Shown here: positions 34,464 to 49,400 of the stretch, piece by piece
How the letters are laid out: each line of letters begins with the position of its first letter
How positions within the stretch are numbered: position 1 is the stretch's first letter
Position numbers and translations under genes: made by a program
NCBI GenBank assembly: GCA_903955385.1
Contig: CAJBNH010000156.1
Span: 1-53,328 of the forward strand
Origin: an uncultured Myxococcales bacterium
Lineage (GTDB): Bacteria; Myxococcota_A; UBA9042
Reading direction: 5' to 3'
DNA: 53,328 nt
The notes under the pieces: model-generated
The model's database searches: none
The model's input: only the letters and a program-made list of their open reading frames with translations
Told to the model about the DNA's origin: nothing

Positions 34464-37400
34464 TTGGACGCAAGGGTGCTCACGACGAGTGCAGGTCGCG
34501 CCGGAGATGACCGGTTCGGCCGCGCCGTGCGTCGGGCGTGCTGGCTTGCGTTGTGCGCCGTGCTTGCGGGCCTGCTGCTGGCCGCACCCGCTGGCGCCAA
34601 GGTGCTGGGGCAGTACCCGGCCACACCCAAGTCCTGGAAGGTCTACGGCAAGTCGCTGCAGCTGGGGGCGTCGCTCGTCACCAACTTCACGGACTATCGC
34701 TTCAACGACAACCTGCTGCCGCAGAGCTCTGATACCGTCAAAGTCAGCCAGAAACTCCCTGAAGATGCTGTGATCATGGGGGCGTTCGTGTTCTGGGGCG
34801 GCTCTGCCCAGGGCTCGGCAGCGGACCAGACCATCGACCTGACGCTGGCGGACGGCGCCAAGGTCTCTCTGTCGGCCGACTCGTGCGACCTGCGCAACGA
34901 CGTCGAAGGCGTGGGGCTGCATTTCTATTGCCGCAAGGACGTCACCGCCATCGTCGCCCAGCATCCGGGGGCGTCGTACTGGAACGGCACCTACACGGTC
35001 GGTGGCGTCAATGCCAAGGCCGCCTCGATCCGGTTCGGCACCTCCGGCAATCCATGCCCCGACAAGCCCAACGGCACGCCCGACTCGATTTGCTGCGCGG
35101 ATTCCGACCCGAACTGTCAGGCGCGCCACGCGTCGTGGTCGATGGTCATCGTCTACGACACCAAGTTCAGCGACACGACCCAGCGCGACGTGTTCCTGTA
35201 CGACGGCTTCGTGCTGCTGGACGAGCAGGAGTACGGCAAGATCGTGCCGTTCACGCCCGGCCAGATCTCGTTCGGGATTCAGGACTTTCTGGTCGGCGAC
35301 CCGCCTGAGGCGCAGCTGTCGTTCTATGCACTGGAGGGCGACAAGCACTTGGGCAACCCGGCGCAGGACTTTGCCGGCGACAGTCCCAAGTGCCTGACCT
35401 GCTATGACTTCGTGCAGTTCAACGGCACCAAGCTGACGGGCGGCGCGGGCAACAACGAGCCGAACAACATCTTCAACTCGACGCCAGAGCCGGGCGTCGA
35501 TCTGGACACGTTCGACATCTCACCCCTGGTCAAGACCGGCGACACCACTGCGAATTTCCTGGTGTCTTCCGGCGACGGCAAGAGCAACTCGGTCGAGGAG
35601 CAGCTGGGCGGTTGCGGCGAGCTGTTCTTCTACGGTTACACGCTGCTGCAAATCAACCGCAAGGCCCCGAATTTCAAGAATCCGGTCACCAAGTACACGG
35701 TCAACGCCTCCGAAGCCGCCCCCGGCGACACGCTGACCTACACCATCGACCTGATGAACAACGGACCGCTGGACGCCGAGCAATCCCTGTTGAAGCTCGA
35801 CCAGTTTCCGCCGCCCGGCACCGAGTACGTCGCCGGTTCGACCAGCATCGACACCAAGCCCGTGGCCGATTCGGGGGGCGTCAGTGCGCTGGCGACCGGC
35901 CTGAGTCTGGCCAGCATCACCGCCCCGGCCGGTGGCAACCCGGTGCGCAAGGTGGTGTTCAAGGTCAAGATCAAGCCGACGCCGGGCGTGCAGTCGGTAG
36001 CCTCGTACGCGCTGATTGCCTACAAGTACGTCAACGGCAAGTACTCGGACAGCGTCGAGACCAACACGACCACCGTCAAGCTTGTGCAGGCCATGCTGGC
36101 TACGCCGCTGCTGACCGTGCAACCGACGTCGATCGGGCCCGGTGGCGTGGTGCAGTGGACCATTACCCTGCAGAACGTCACGCCCGCGACCGTGTCGGTC
36201 GACTTCTCGTTCGACGCTCCGAAAGAGGCGCAATTCCTTGGCGCAACCAAGTGCGCTGGCTACGCGATCCTGCCGGGCTTCAAGGTCACGGAAAACCTGA
36301 ACGGCGGCGTCAACGGGCGCGGTCGGCTGGACGTGACGGCGATTGGCGTGGGGCCCAACGCGACGGCCGCGTGCACCTTCCCCGGAAAGGTGTTGGACAT
36401 CGCAGCCTTGACGGCATTGGGCATCGCGCCGATCAATGGCCACAAGGTCTCGGTCCAGTCGCCTGTCACGATTGCCGGTAAGGTGGTTCTGACGGACGAC
36501 CCGAACCAGTCCGGCACCGCGGACCCAACGGCCTTCACCATCGTGGTTCCCGCGAATTTCACGGCCTCGTCCAAGACCGCGCTGGACATGAGCCCGTCGA
36601 CGCCGCTGCGGCCCGGCGACGACGTGCAATTCACCATCACGCTGACGAATTCAGGTCCCGGCGACGGTGTCGTGACGGTCACGGACCCGCTGCCCGGTGC
36701 CTTGCAGTTCCTGTCCAGCCCCAATGCGGAAGTCCAGGTCAGCGGTCAGGTCGTCACCATCGCCAACGTCGCCGTGGCCGTCGGCGCGACCAAGTCGTTC
36801 ACGTTCCTGGCTCGCATTCGGCCAGAAACTGCCCCCGGCATCAGCTTTGCCAACATCGCCACCCTGAGCCCCTCGGACGGCGGCGCGCCTACGGTGGTGC
36901 AGACGCCTCTGCTGACCGTGCAGGGCGGCCCCGACCTCTCGACGACCGTCAAGACGGCGCAGGACTTGAACGGCGGAGCCCTCGAGCCGCTGGACGTCAT
37001 CCAGTACAACATCGCCATCGCGAACACAGGGGTGCTGGCCACCGGCAGCCTGCAGGTGTCGGACCCGCTGGATCCGTCTCTGGAAAACGTTGCGAACATC
37101 AATCAGGGCGGCGCGTTTGACGCGGGTTCGGGCAGTGTCCTGTGGAGCCTGCCGTCGATTCCGGCGGGCGGCCAAGTCACGCTGACGTTTACCGCGCGGG
37201 TCAAGGCGACCGTGGCCAACGGCACCTCGATTGGCAACATCGCCACGGTCAAGGCCGCCGACCTGCCCCAGCCCGTGCAGCCGTCGGTGACGCTCAAGGT
37301 CCAAGCGGCGCCGGTCATCAGCGTGTTCACCAACACGGTGGTCTCGTCGTCGGGCAGCGTGTTCAAGCCAGGCGATACGGTGACTTACACCTTGACGGTG

Positions 37401-40400
37401 CAGAACACCGGCAAGGGCGCGGCGACTCAGGCGGTCGTGAAGTCGACTTACGACCCCCTGCTGCAGGTGCAGTCGGCCAGCGGCGGTGGCGTGGTCGCGG
37501 GGCAGCAGGTCACGTGGAGCTTGGGGACGCTGCTGCCAAACGGCTCTGCGCAAGTGCTGACGGTGGTCGCCAAGCTGCCCGCTGCGGCGCCGCAGGGCCA
37601 GCTGGTCTCGAATCAGGCGTCGCTGACGGCGGATGGCTTGGGCGCGCCGGTGCTGAGCGACGACCCGGTCAAGCCAGGCACGGCAGATCCGACCGTGTTT
37701 GCGGTCACTTCCGCCCCCAACCTCTCGACGGCCAAGAAGAGCTTCACCGACGTGAACGGCGGCTTCGTCCAAGGCGGCGACATCGTCACCTTCCGCATCG
37801 AGGCCGGCAACACGGGCGACTCGCCCGCCTCAGGCGTGGTCGTGACCGACACGCTGTCGACCGCGCTGACCGATGTCGTGGTCAAGGGCGGCACCTTTGA
37901 CGCGGCCACCCGCAAGGTCACGTGGACGCTGCCGGCAACGCTGCAACCGGGCGCCGCCCCTGCGGTATTCGAGCTGCAGGCCACAGTCGCCAAGTCGACA
38001 CCGTCAGGCACGACGGTCACCAACCTTGCCAGCATTGGCTTCAACGAGACGCCCAAGTCGGCAACCACCAACACCATCTCGTTCCAGGTCCAAAACCTGC
38101 CCGACTTTGCCGCGTCGACCAAGGCGGTGTCGGCGCAGATCGTGAAGGCGGGCGACCCGGTGACGTGGACGCTGTCGATCACCAACACCGGCAATCAGGC
38201 GGGTACGGGCGTTGTCGTGACCGACGTGTTGCCGCCCGAGCTGACCGACGTTGTGGTCCAAGGCGGCACCTACGACCCGACGACGCGGACCGCGACGTGG
38301 AATTTGGGCACAGTGGCGGCCGGGGCGACGGTTGTGCGGACGGTGACGGCGGCGGTCAAAAAGCCTCTGGAGTCGGGCACTCAGGTCTGCAATCAGGCCA
38401 AGATCCAGTCGATCGAGACGCCCGCCGCCGTGCTGACGAGTCCGCCCACGGTACCTCCCACACCTGCTGGGCAGCCCACCTGCTTCAATGTCGATGCCAA
38501 GCCGACGCTGACCTTCACCAAGGACGTCTTCCACGCCTCGACGGGCGTGCAGATCAACCAGACGGTGGTCAAGCCCAAGACGCCGGTGCGTTACGCGCTG
38601 AAGGTGCGCAACACCGGCAACGCACTGGCGAAAAACCTGGTGGTGCGCGACGTGGTGCCGCTGGGGCTCGATGCGATCGTGGCGCTGGACGGCGGCAGCT
38701 ACGACGCAGGCTCCCGCACGGTGACGTGGCCGGCGCTCGCGACGCTGGGTGTCGCGACGGGCGATGAGCTGGTGGTGCGCTTCGAGGCGGCCGTGACCGT
38801 GGGGCTGGACGATGGCGCAGCGCTGCCGAATCAAGGCGAGCTGACCTACGACGGTCTGGCGTCGCCGCAGAAGTCCGACGACCCGACGACGGCGGCGCAG
38901 GCCGACGCGACCGTCCTGACCGCGTCGTCCAGCATCGACTTCTCCAAGACCACGCTGACGGTGGTCGACACGAACGGCGCCCCCACCAAGCCCGGAGATT
39001 CCCTCGGGTACACGTTGACGCTGAAGAACGAGGGCGACGGCACTGCGAAGAACGTGGTGGTGTCGGTGCCGCTGGATCCACGGCTGCAGGACATCGTGGC
39101 AGGTCAGGGCGGCGCGGTGCTGGGCGGCGTGCTGCAGTGGCAGGTCGGTTCGCTGGCGCCGGGTGAAGGCGCGACGCTGACGCTGCAGGCCAAGATCACG
39201 ATTCCGCAGCTCGACGGCGCGGTCGTCACACTGCAGGCCCAGGTGGCGGCGCAGGGGTTGGGTGCGCCGGTGCTGTCGGACGCGGACCTGTCCACGCCGG
39301 TCAAGGAACCCACGAAGATCACAGTGGTTGCCAAGCCCGACTTGTCCGCAAGCGCTTGGACCTACCAGGACTTGAACGGCGGACTGATCGAGCCCGGCGA
39401 CGCCATCGCCTTCCAGCTGACCCTGAAGAACATGGGAGACGCCATCGCCTACGGCACGATTGCCAAGGCGCTGCTGCAATCCCAGGACTTTGCTTCGATC
39501 AAGCCGATGGACGGCGGTCAGCTGGTGAACGGTGCCATCGCATGGGTGGTACCGGTCGTGGCGATCTCGCCGCAGGGCGATGTCACGGTGACGTTTGTCG
39601 GCACGCTGGCCGCGACGCTGCTGGACGGCGCCAAGGTCACGGTGCAGGCCGAGCTGCCCGGCGTCACCCAAGCGCCCTCGCTGACGCTGACGGTCGAGGC
39701 CAAGCCGCGGTTCGAGACCTCGGTGCTGTCGGCTGAGGACGAGACGGGCTGGCAGGGCCAGGTGAATCAGACCGCACCCGGCCACACGCTGCGGTTCGAC
39801 CTGCTGGTCAAGAACAGCGGCAAGTCCGAAGCGAACCTGGTGGAGGTCAAGCTGCAGCTCGCGGCGCAGCTGCAGGCGATTCAGGCGGTGACGCCCGGTG
39901 TTGTGACCGGCACCAACGTGACCTGGACCGTGCCGACGCTGCCGGCGGGTGGGTCCGCGAAGTTCGTGGTGCGCGCCCAAGTGTCGCCTGCGGCCAAGGA
40001 CGGCGACGCGCTGCCGACGCTTGCCTCGGTCCGATCGCAGGAAGTGCCGGACCTGACGCCGATTCCGGGCCCGACCCTGACGGTGGTGCTGCGGCCGATC
40101 CTCAAGGTGGTCAAGACGTTCGAGGATCTGACCGGCAAGCACCTCTACCCCGGCGATCGGCTGCGTTTCTCGATCACGGTGTCGAACCTGGGCAACGCGC
40201 CTGCGCAGGGCCTGCTGGTCTCGGATGACGTGGTGCCGGCCCTGACCGAGCTGCAAGCTGAGAGCGGCGGCCAGGCGGTCGGGCAGGCGCTGTCGTGGTC
40301 GGTGCCGACGCTGGCGGCGGGTCAGTCGGTGACCGTGTCGGCACAGGCAAAGGTGGCACCCGCGGTGCCCAACGGTTCCTCGCTGCTCAACGTGGCGCGG

Positions 40401-43400
40401 GCTCAGGCGCAGGGCGTTCCGGCCGTGCCGTCGAACGAGCTGCAAGTGCCGATCTCGTATCCGGAACTGCAGGTCCTTGCCTCATTCGTTCCGGAGGCGC
40501 CAGCTCTTCCGCCCGTGCAGCCCGGTCAGTCGGTGTCGCTGCAGGTGATCGTGCGGACGGTCGGCCCTGAGACGGCGTCCGGCGTGCAGGTGGTGGCGGG
40601 CATCGACCAGAAGGTGTTTGATGTCGTGACCTTGCAAGGTGCCACTTGGGACGCTCAGAGCGGCACCGTGCGGTGGACGCCGACCGACACCGCCCAGCTC
40701 GCCTCGATTTCGCCGGGCACCGACGTGGTGCTGCAGGTGGGGCTGCGGGTGCGGGCGCTGGCGATTCACGGCACGGTGGCCGAGTCGACGGCGACGGCGC
40801 GCGAGGGTGAGACGCAGCTGCCCTATCAAGCCGAACCGGCGACGGTCAAGGTCGCTTCGGTGCCCGAGCTGACGATTCACAAGACCGTGCAGGACATCGA
40901 CGGCGGCAAGGTCGGCCCGCTGGACGTGCTGCGCTACCGCATTCGGCTCGAGGTCAAGGGCGGCGCGGCGGCGCAACATGTGTCGGTTGAGGACGCCATC
41001 GACCCGTTGCTGGAGGTGCTCTCGGTCGGTCAGGGTGGCGAGCTCGTGCAGGACCGGGCCGGGCTGTCGACGATTCGCTGGACGGAAGCAAAGACTCCGG
41101 GACTGCTGGCGATTCTGCCCGGCGCTCAGGTCGCGCTCGACGTCGAGGTCAGGGTGCGGGCCACCGCCAGCGACGGCACGATCATCCCGAATCAGGCGAA
41201 GGTGCAGGCCGATGCGCTGACCGAGGCCCAGCCCAGCGACGACCCGGTCACCGCCGTCGTGGGCGATCCGACGACCGTGACGGTGCGGGTGCAGAGCGCT
41301 CTGGAAGCGTCGCAGAAGTTCGCCGAGGACGAGTCGGGCGGCACGCTGCTGCCGGGCGACATCGTGCGGTGGCGCATCCAGCTGGTGGCAAGCGCGGACT
41401 CGGCGCTGACGGGCGTGAAGCTGGTCGACCCGGTGCCTGCCGGTATGGATTACGTGCCTGGCTCGACGCTGGTCAATGGTCAGCCGGTCCAAGAGGTTCC
41501 GGGCGAGTCGCCGCTGTCGCTGGGGCTGTCGGTCCAGTCGCCGGGCGGTCAGTCGGGCGTGCTGCAGCCCGGGGTCGACAAGGCCGCGACCGTCACCTTC
41601 CGCACCCGCGTGCGGGCCGACGTCCCGACGGGCACCGTGATACGCAACACCGCCACCGCTTGGGCCGACAGTGCGCCGCCCACGCCGATTGGCCCCGCAG
41701 AGTTGGTCACCGGCCCCGGCGCCTCGCTGCACCAGACTCGCAAGACCGTGCAGGTGCTGGACACCAACGGCAACGGCACGGCGGATCCGGGAGAAGAACT
41801 GCAGTATCTGGTGCGCGTTGCGAATGCTGGTCAGGCGCCTGCGCAGGACGTGACCTTCGAGGACCCGATCCCCGACAACGCCCAGTACGTGCCGGGTTCG
41901 CTGTTGCTCGACGGCCAGCCGGTCACCGATGCGGTGGATGGCGACGTCGGCCGGTACGACAGCGGAGCCAAGGTCGTTCGGCTCGCCTTGGGTACGCTGG
42001 CCACCGGCGCGGTGCGTGAGGTCGAGCTGCGCGTGCGGGTGGTGGGCGGACCGACCGTCAGCAATCAGGCGAGTCTGAAGGCCAAGGGTCTGGACCCCGA
42101 GCCCAGCGACGCGGACGACGACGACGGCAACGGCGACCAGCCCACGGTGGTGCAGGTTGGCTCGGGCGCCCCCACGCTGCGGGTCGACAAGGTCGCGCAG
42201 GACGAGAACGGCGGTCTGGTGCAGGCCGGCGACTGGTTGCGCTACACCGTGACGATCCACAACCTGTCGCCCACCAATCTGGCGGACCTGCGGCTGACGG
42301 ATGCGCTGCCGCAGGGGATCCTCGATCCACAGGTCACGGACCTGCTGCCCCAAGGCGTACAGGCACCTGCGGGCGTGCAGGTAGCGTTGCAGCCCGCGGA
42401 CCAGGGCGAGCCGGCGGCGCTGACCCTGGACGGTCTGGCGGTGGACGCAGGCGAGTCGGTGACAGTGTCGATGCGGCTGCGCGTCGATCCCAAGACGGCG
42501 TCGGGACAGGTGATCTGCAACACCGCGGTGGTCGAAGGCAACGGGCGGCGTCGCGGGCAGAACTTCGCCGCCGAGTCCAAGCCAGCTTGCGTTACCCTGG
42601 GCGCGATGGTCGGTCAGGGCTCGCTGGGCGGCGCGGTGTTCGAGGACGTCGGCCCCGATGACGCGGTCTATCAGGACGGAGCAGACACCGTATTCCCCGG
42701 CTATCAGGTCGAGTTGGGGCCCGTCGCGGACCAGCAAGGGCCTCTGCAGACAGCGATCACCGATGCCAAGGGCATGTTCCGCATCGCACCGGTGACGGAC
42801 GGACCGCGGCGGCTGCGGGTGCGCTCGCCCAACGGCACCGTGTACCTGGACCGCACGGTCGACGCCAAGGACTTCCCCGACGGTCGGATGGACCTGTCGC
42901 TGCGCCCCACCGGCCGCGTGTACGACGCCTCGACCGGAGCATTGGCGGCTGGCGTGCTGTTGCACCTGTTCTACGACCAGAGCGACCCGCTCGCGCCCGG
43001 CCAGCTGGTGCCCGCCGACGCGCTGCCGGCCGGCCAGCAGGGCCAGCGCACCGATGCGACCGGCGCCTACCTGTTCTCGCCCCCGGCGAACCACGCCTAC
43101 CGCATCGGCGTGGCGGTGACCTCGTCCGGTTGGGCCTTCCCGCCCAAGGCGCGGGCGCCAGAGCCGGGCCTGCTGACGCTGGACGGGGACGGTCTGGTCG
43201 TGGCCGAGACGTTGCCCAAGGCCGGCGCCGCGCTGCCCAAGTACCTGACCCGCTTCACGTTGCAGCAGCCGGGCGCGGTTCCGCCGCCGCCGCCTCAAGA
43301 CCCTGCCACGCCTCAGGCCGGTGCGCCCGTGTCGCCGCGCCACAACCACCTGCCGGTGGACCCGCTGTCGAAGTCGGTGCGCGTCGCCGTTCACCTGTCC

Positions 43401-46400
43401 AAGGCCGAGGCCGCGGTGGGCGAGGTCGTTCACGTCACCGTCAAGCTGATCAACGACTCGACCGCGACCCTGCTGGCCGACCCGGTGACGGGTGCCGGCG
43501 GTGCCGAGCTGCGCTATGTGCTGCCGGCCGGTCTGGGGCTGGTGCCCAACTCTGCGCGGTTGCTGTCGCTTCCGGGCAACGGACTGGAGCTGTCCTGGCC
43601 CGTCGCCCCGCTGCAACCGCCGCTGCTGACCGTTCGCCGGGTGTCGCCGACGATGGGGCAGCCGGTCGGGCTGGATCTGGTCCCGGGTGGCGAAATCACC
43701 TTGCAATTCCAAGCGATGGTGCTGCCGTCGGCCCGTATCGGCGAAACACTGCGCAACGTGGCGCAGGCCTTCGACACGGGGGGTGGTGCCCTGAGTCGCT
43801 CGGCCGAGGCTTCGCTGCTGGTGCAGGCCGACCCGCTGTTCGACCGCGGCATTGCGCTGGGCAAGGTCTACTGCGACGACAACGCCAACGGCCAGCAGGA
43901 CAAGGGCGAGCAGGGATTGATGGGCGCCCGGGTGTACGCCGACAACGGCTACTACGTCTCGACCGACCCCTATGGTCGCCTGCACTTCGTTGACCTGACC
44001 CCCGGCAACCACCTGTTCAAGATCGATGTCGAGACGCTGCCGCCCGGCTCGACGCTGACGACGCCTGAGCGCATGGTCCTGTACTTCACGCGAGGCGTGC
44101 CGTTGCCGCTGAGCTACGGTGTGCAGTGTGCAATCGCGCAGAGCGGCCCGACCAAGCTCGAGCTGGCCCCCGCCGCGGCGCCGCCGGCCAAGCCCGCTGC
44201 CGGCACCGGGCTCGTGCTGCTGGAAGCCACGACCGCCACGCTGGACATCGCGCTGGACGGCAAGCCCCTGCAGCCCCGGTTCGTGCGAGCCAAGCTGGTG
44301 GTGCCGCCCGCACCCGGCGCGCCTGCACCCGGTGGGCTCGCACTCGGCCCGCCTGCCCCTGCTGCAGCACCCACAAACGAAAACTCGGCTGCGCGCTTGG
44401 ACCCGAAGGGCGAGCTGGTGCTGTCGGTGACGGCCAGCAAGGGCTTTGCGCGCCACGTGTTGGAGATTCGCGAAGTTGCTGAGGGCGGCACCCGCGGCGC
44501 ACTGGTCTACGAGAGCGCGCGCGGCGGCGACCCGACGGACCGCGTCAGCGTTGCCTTTGCAGAGGTCCGGCCGCTCGCGCTGGTGCCCGGCCGTCCGTAC
44601 TTGGCCCGGGTCCGCGCAGAGACGCCGCACGGCAGCCGGGCGTGGTCGGCCCCCATCGCGTTCGAGCTCGCCAGCAACGTCGCCAGCCAGTGGAAGCGCA
44701 CCGCGCTGCGCCCGCTGCTCGCGTTGAACGGCCACGAGGTTGCGCTGGATGCCCAGGGCCGAGGTCAGGTGTTCGTGCAGCGGCCGGCGGATGGTCGGTT
44801 GCTGATCGGGCTGCGCGCGCCTGACGGCTCGGGCCGCGACGAGTACATGACGCTGGGTGCCACGGCCTCCGCGCCGGGCTTTGCCCCGCCGACGCCCGCG
44901 CTGGACATGCCTGCGGTGCAAGCGCCTGTTGTGCCTGCTGTTTCTGTTCCTGCTGTTTCTGCTCCCGCTGCGGTGCCCTCCGCGCAGCCCATGGCGTCCG
45001 CACCGGCCCCGACACCGGTGCCGGGCCCGGTTCCTCCGACTCCGGTGCCTGCGCCTGCGTTGCCGCCTGCTGCAGCCCCGGCCGTGCCGCCGCCGCCGCC
45101 GATCCTGTCTGGGGCCGTGGTTGCGCCGCCTCCGTTGCCGTTGCCTTCTGCCGCCGCTCCTGTCCTCCCCGTTGCCCCCGCGGCACCCGCACCGCCCGCA
45201 GCCACCGGAGCGCGCATGGCGGTGCCGCTGACCGGGACCTTTGGTACGGGTTTGGCGATCGCCGGTTCAGCCCTGCAACCCATGGCGCTGACTTTGAAAC
45301 TGGTCGGTCCGACGGCTCCGCTGCCCGTCTCTGGCGGCCGGATCCTCGGTCGCGTCATCCTCAAGGCCGACGGCGTGCCGACGGGTGCCCGCTCCGCGGC
45401 CGTCGTGCTGGTCGACTTGAAGGGCAAGGTGTTTGCGCGTACGCCGTTCGGCGTGCCGCTGCCGCGCAGCTTCTCGTGGGATCCCTCAGAGGTCCGCGGC
45501 CTCGAGCCCGGTCTCTACGGTCTGGCGCTCGAAGTCCTGGACTCGGATCCGATGGCACCCCAAGGAACCCGCGGCTGGCGCTCGGCCCCTGTGGCGATCG
45601 AGCTGGCGGCTGCTGGTCTGGCACTGGTGCCGCCGGGTGACCCCGACCGCGTGGTGCGCGCAGAGCTGTTCGACGCGAATGGCGAACCTACGGACTCGAT
45701 GAAGGAATGGCTGGGCAAGACCGCCGCTCAGATCAAGCTGGCGCCCGACCGGCTGGCTGTGGTGTCGGTGCATGACCACGGCACTGGGGACGGCAAGGCC
45801 CGCTCTGACCGCGCCGCCGCCGCGGTGGCCAAGGTGCTGCTGGATCAGGGGGTTCGCGCCGATCGGCTGCTGGTGCTCGGACTGGGCGCTCAGGTGGCGG
45901 ATCCGAAGCCGGGTGGCGCCAAGTTGGGCTCTCATCGCGTCGAGGTCCGCTACCGTGGGCTGGTGACCGGCGCAGGCGAGGATGCCGGGACGCCGTTTGC
46001 GATGTCGGCGGGGTTGTGGATCGACAGCCAGCGCGTGTGGCCGGGCGTCGGTGCGCTCCCCGCGACCGTGCAGGTGCGCGTGGGGGCGATGACCCAGGTG
46101 GTCGAGCAGCACGCCGACGGCACCGCAGCCCTGTTCAACCGCGTGTTCTCGATGCAGCCGCCCGGTGACAAGGCGGCGACCGCTCCGCAGCCTGCCGGGT
46201 ACGACACCGCCGACTTCGGCGCTGAGTTGCTGGACGCACTGGCGGCCTCGCAGAAACCTGAGGCGGCGCAGGAAGATCCGAAGGCCAAAGCCGACCCGAA
46301 GGCCAAGGTTGCACCACCGGTCAAGGCCGTCGACGGCGCGAATGCGGGCGTGGTGACGCTTGCCGCCGGTGCGACGCCCACGGTGGCTGCCGCGGACCTG

Positions 46401-49400
46401 CAGGTTTGGCTGCCCAAGAACACGCTGGAGCTCGGCGCTCAAGAGCTGGCCGTGCGCGGCCGAACCCGTCCGGGCAACCATGTTCAGATCCAGGGTCAAG
46501 AGCTGCCGGTGTCCGACGACGGCCAGTTCTACGCGTTGGTGCCGCTGCCGGTGGGTCCCAGCACCCTGCAAGTGACGGCGACGGACCCCGCGGGCAACAA
46601 GGCGATTCTGGAGCGGCCGGTCTCGGTACGCGACAAGGCGTTCTTCCTGCTGGCGATTGCCGACACCTCAGTGAGTCACGTCGGCGCGCGGTTGCAGGAG
46701 GCCGACCAGCAAGGCGGCTACAAGACCGGGCAGGTCCAGCTGTTTGGTCGCGGTGCCGTTTACCTGAAGGGCCGCATTTCCGGCCAGTACTTGGGCTTGA
46801 AGGATCTGCGCTACACCGCCCACATCGACACGGCGCGCGACCCGAATCTGGCCGACTTTGCGACGGATCTGTTGGATCCGACTCGCTTCTACCCGGTCTA
46901 TGGCGACGCATCGAACCTGGTGCAGGACACGCCCGGACGCGGCCCGCTTTACATCCTGGTTGAGGCGCAGGACACGCGCATTCAGGTCGGCAGCCTGCGC
47001 GCGGCCATTCACGGCATCGAATTGGTCAGGTACGACCGGGCCTTGTACGGCGCGTTGATCGACGTGCGCCGCAAGCTGGCCGATGTGCTCGACACGCGCT
47101 TGCAGGTGTTCGCCGCGGGCCAGGACAAGGCGGTCGAGCGCCACACCGACGTCATGCGCGGCACCGGTGGGTCGTTGTACTACTTGAGCAGCCGGGACGT
47201 GCTGGACGGCAGCGAGCGCATCGAGCTCGTGATTCGCGACCGCATTTCCCAGCTCGAGATCGCGCGGTTGCCCCAGACCCGCAACGTCGACTACGTGCTC
47301 GAGCCGCGTCAGGGCCGCATCATCTTCAAGTCGCCTGTGTCCAGCGCCGTGGACGCCACGTTTGCCATCGGTCCCATGGGTCTGGCGGGCCAGAACCTGC
47401 AGTGGAGCGGTCACCCGGTCTTCATTCAGGCGGTGTACGAAGCCCGCACCATGACGACCACCGACGGCGGCACGTTTGGCGCGCAGCTGCAAGAGCGGTT
47501 GCTGGACGGCAAGGTGCAGCTGGGGGCGTCCTATGTGCAGGAAGGTCGCGGCGAGTCCACGCCCACCTACCGCATGGTCGGTGCCGAGGCGAGCGTGCAG
47601 CTGGCCCAGCGCAGCAAGGCGACGGTCGAGTACGGCTACAGCCAGTCGCGCGACAGCTTGGTGGCCGTGTCGGACGACGGCGGCCTGACGTTTGGCACGC
47701 CCAACGTCGCGACGACCAAGACGCTGGACGGCGCGGCGGTGGCGGGTCACGCGGTGCAAGTGCGGGTCGAGACAGACTTTCGCGATCTGGTCGGCAAGCC
47801 CGCCGGGCTGCCGGCAGGGTCGACGCAGACCACCGCAGAGCCTGAGATCGGCCGCATCCGCGCCCACTACCAGTACGTCGGCCAGGGCTTCCAGTCGGGC
47901 GGCGTGGTGGCGCAGCAAGGTCAGCAGAAGTTCGGGGTGGACTCGCAGTTCGCCTTGGGCAAGCGCAACGCCTTGCAGCTGCGCTACGACGGCAATCTGG
48001 TCGACGCCCGCCGCGACCTGTACGCCGGCACCGGGCTGGACTCGCAGTGGGGCGCGGGCAGCGAGGCGACGGCGGGTTCGTTTACCGCCTGGCATCGTCA
48101 CCAAGTCGGGCTGCAGGACGTGCACCGGCTGGACGAGCGCTGGACCTTGATGGGCTCGACGGCCTACGGCTACGGCCTCGACGGCTCGGGCGTGGGCCAC
48201 CACAGTCAAACGGTTGCGGGCGGCGCAGCGTGGAAGGCGACCGACCGGCTGACGCTGCGCGCGGAACAGCAGGCGATCTTCCTGGGTGATCAGGCGGAGT
48301 TCCGCGACGACGCCGGGCTGTGGGGCGCGGCGGATCGGCTGTCGACCAGCGCGGGCATCGACTGGCGCATCCTCAAGGGTCTGTCGCTGACGGCGACGGA
48401 GCGGCTGGGCTGGGGCGGCCAGAACGCGACGGCGGCGGGGCTGCGCACCGAGCTGGACGACACGACCCACCTGTATGTGCAAGAGCGACTGGAGGATACG
48501 TGGCTGACGGGCCGCGCGGTCAGCTCGACGGTGGTGGGAGCAGAGAGCCGCTACGGCACCGACAAGCTGAGCCGAGCCTATGGTGAGTATCAGGTCGACG
48601 CGCTGAACGCCGGCCGGATGAACCGCGCCATCATGGGCGTGGGCAAGCGCTTCGAGGTGGCCAAGGGCGTGACGCTCGACGCCGGCTACGAGCGACAGCA
48701 GACGTTTGGCGGCGTGACGGGCGAGGCTTCGCGCGACGCGCTGTCGGTGGGCGGCGAGTGGCTGAAGTCCGACGTCTTCAAGGCCACCACGCGTCAGGAA
48801 GTCCGCATCGACGAAGGGGATCAGGCCAACGGCGGCGTGCGCAAGCTGCAGATCCTGACCCTGAACAACCTGCAAGGCGCCCTGAGCCGCGAGCTGACCC
48901 TGTTTGCCCGCGCCAACTACGGCCGCACGCAAAACCAGACGCTGAACACGCTGGAGTCCGAGGCGCTGGAAGCCACGCTGGGCACCGCCTATCGCCCGAT
49001 CGGCCACGACTGGCTCAACGTGATCGCCAACTACACGCACCTGATCGAGAAGCGCCCGTCGAACCTGAATGCCGGCCTGACCGAGCGCGCCGTCAAGCAC
49101 ATCCTGGGCATCGAACCCGTTGCTGAGCTGCCGTGGCACCTGCAGATCAGTCAGAAGGTGGCGTGGCGGCGGGCGACCGAGCAGCTGGGCGACCTGCCTG
49201 CGTTCGACAGCGACACGGTGCTGCTGATCACGCGACTGGGCTGGCACGCGACCGAGCAGTTCGATCTGGCGGGCGAGTACCGCTTCCTGACCACCGCGCT
49301 GACGGGCGACCTGGAGCACGGCGCGCTGTTCGAGGTGGCGTGGATTGCGGCCAAGCAGCTGCGAGTCGGGTTGGGTTACAATTTCACGCACTTCGCAGAG

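Noticed and set aside
35685-42605. Possible CRISPR or DNA-level satellite array
   Set aside because: Periodicity is about 400 nt, copies are diverged in DNA and in one frame, so these are protein domain repeats.
40482-44921. 1479-codon open frame on the minus strand
   Set aside because: Antisense of the DUF11 repeats; low-complexity Arg/His/Gln sequence with no start signal and no recognisable motif.
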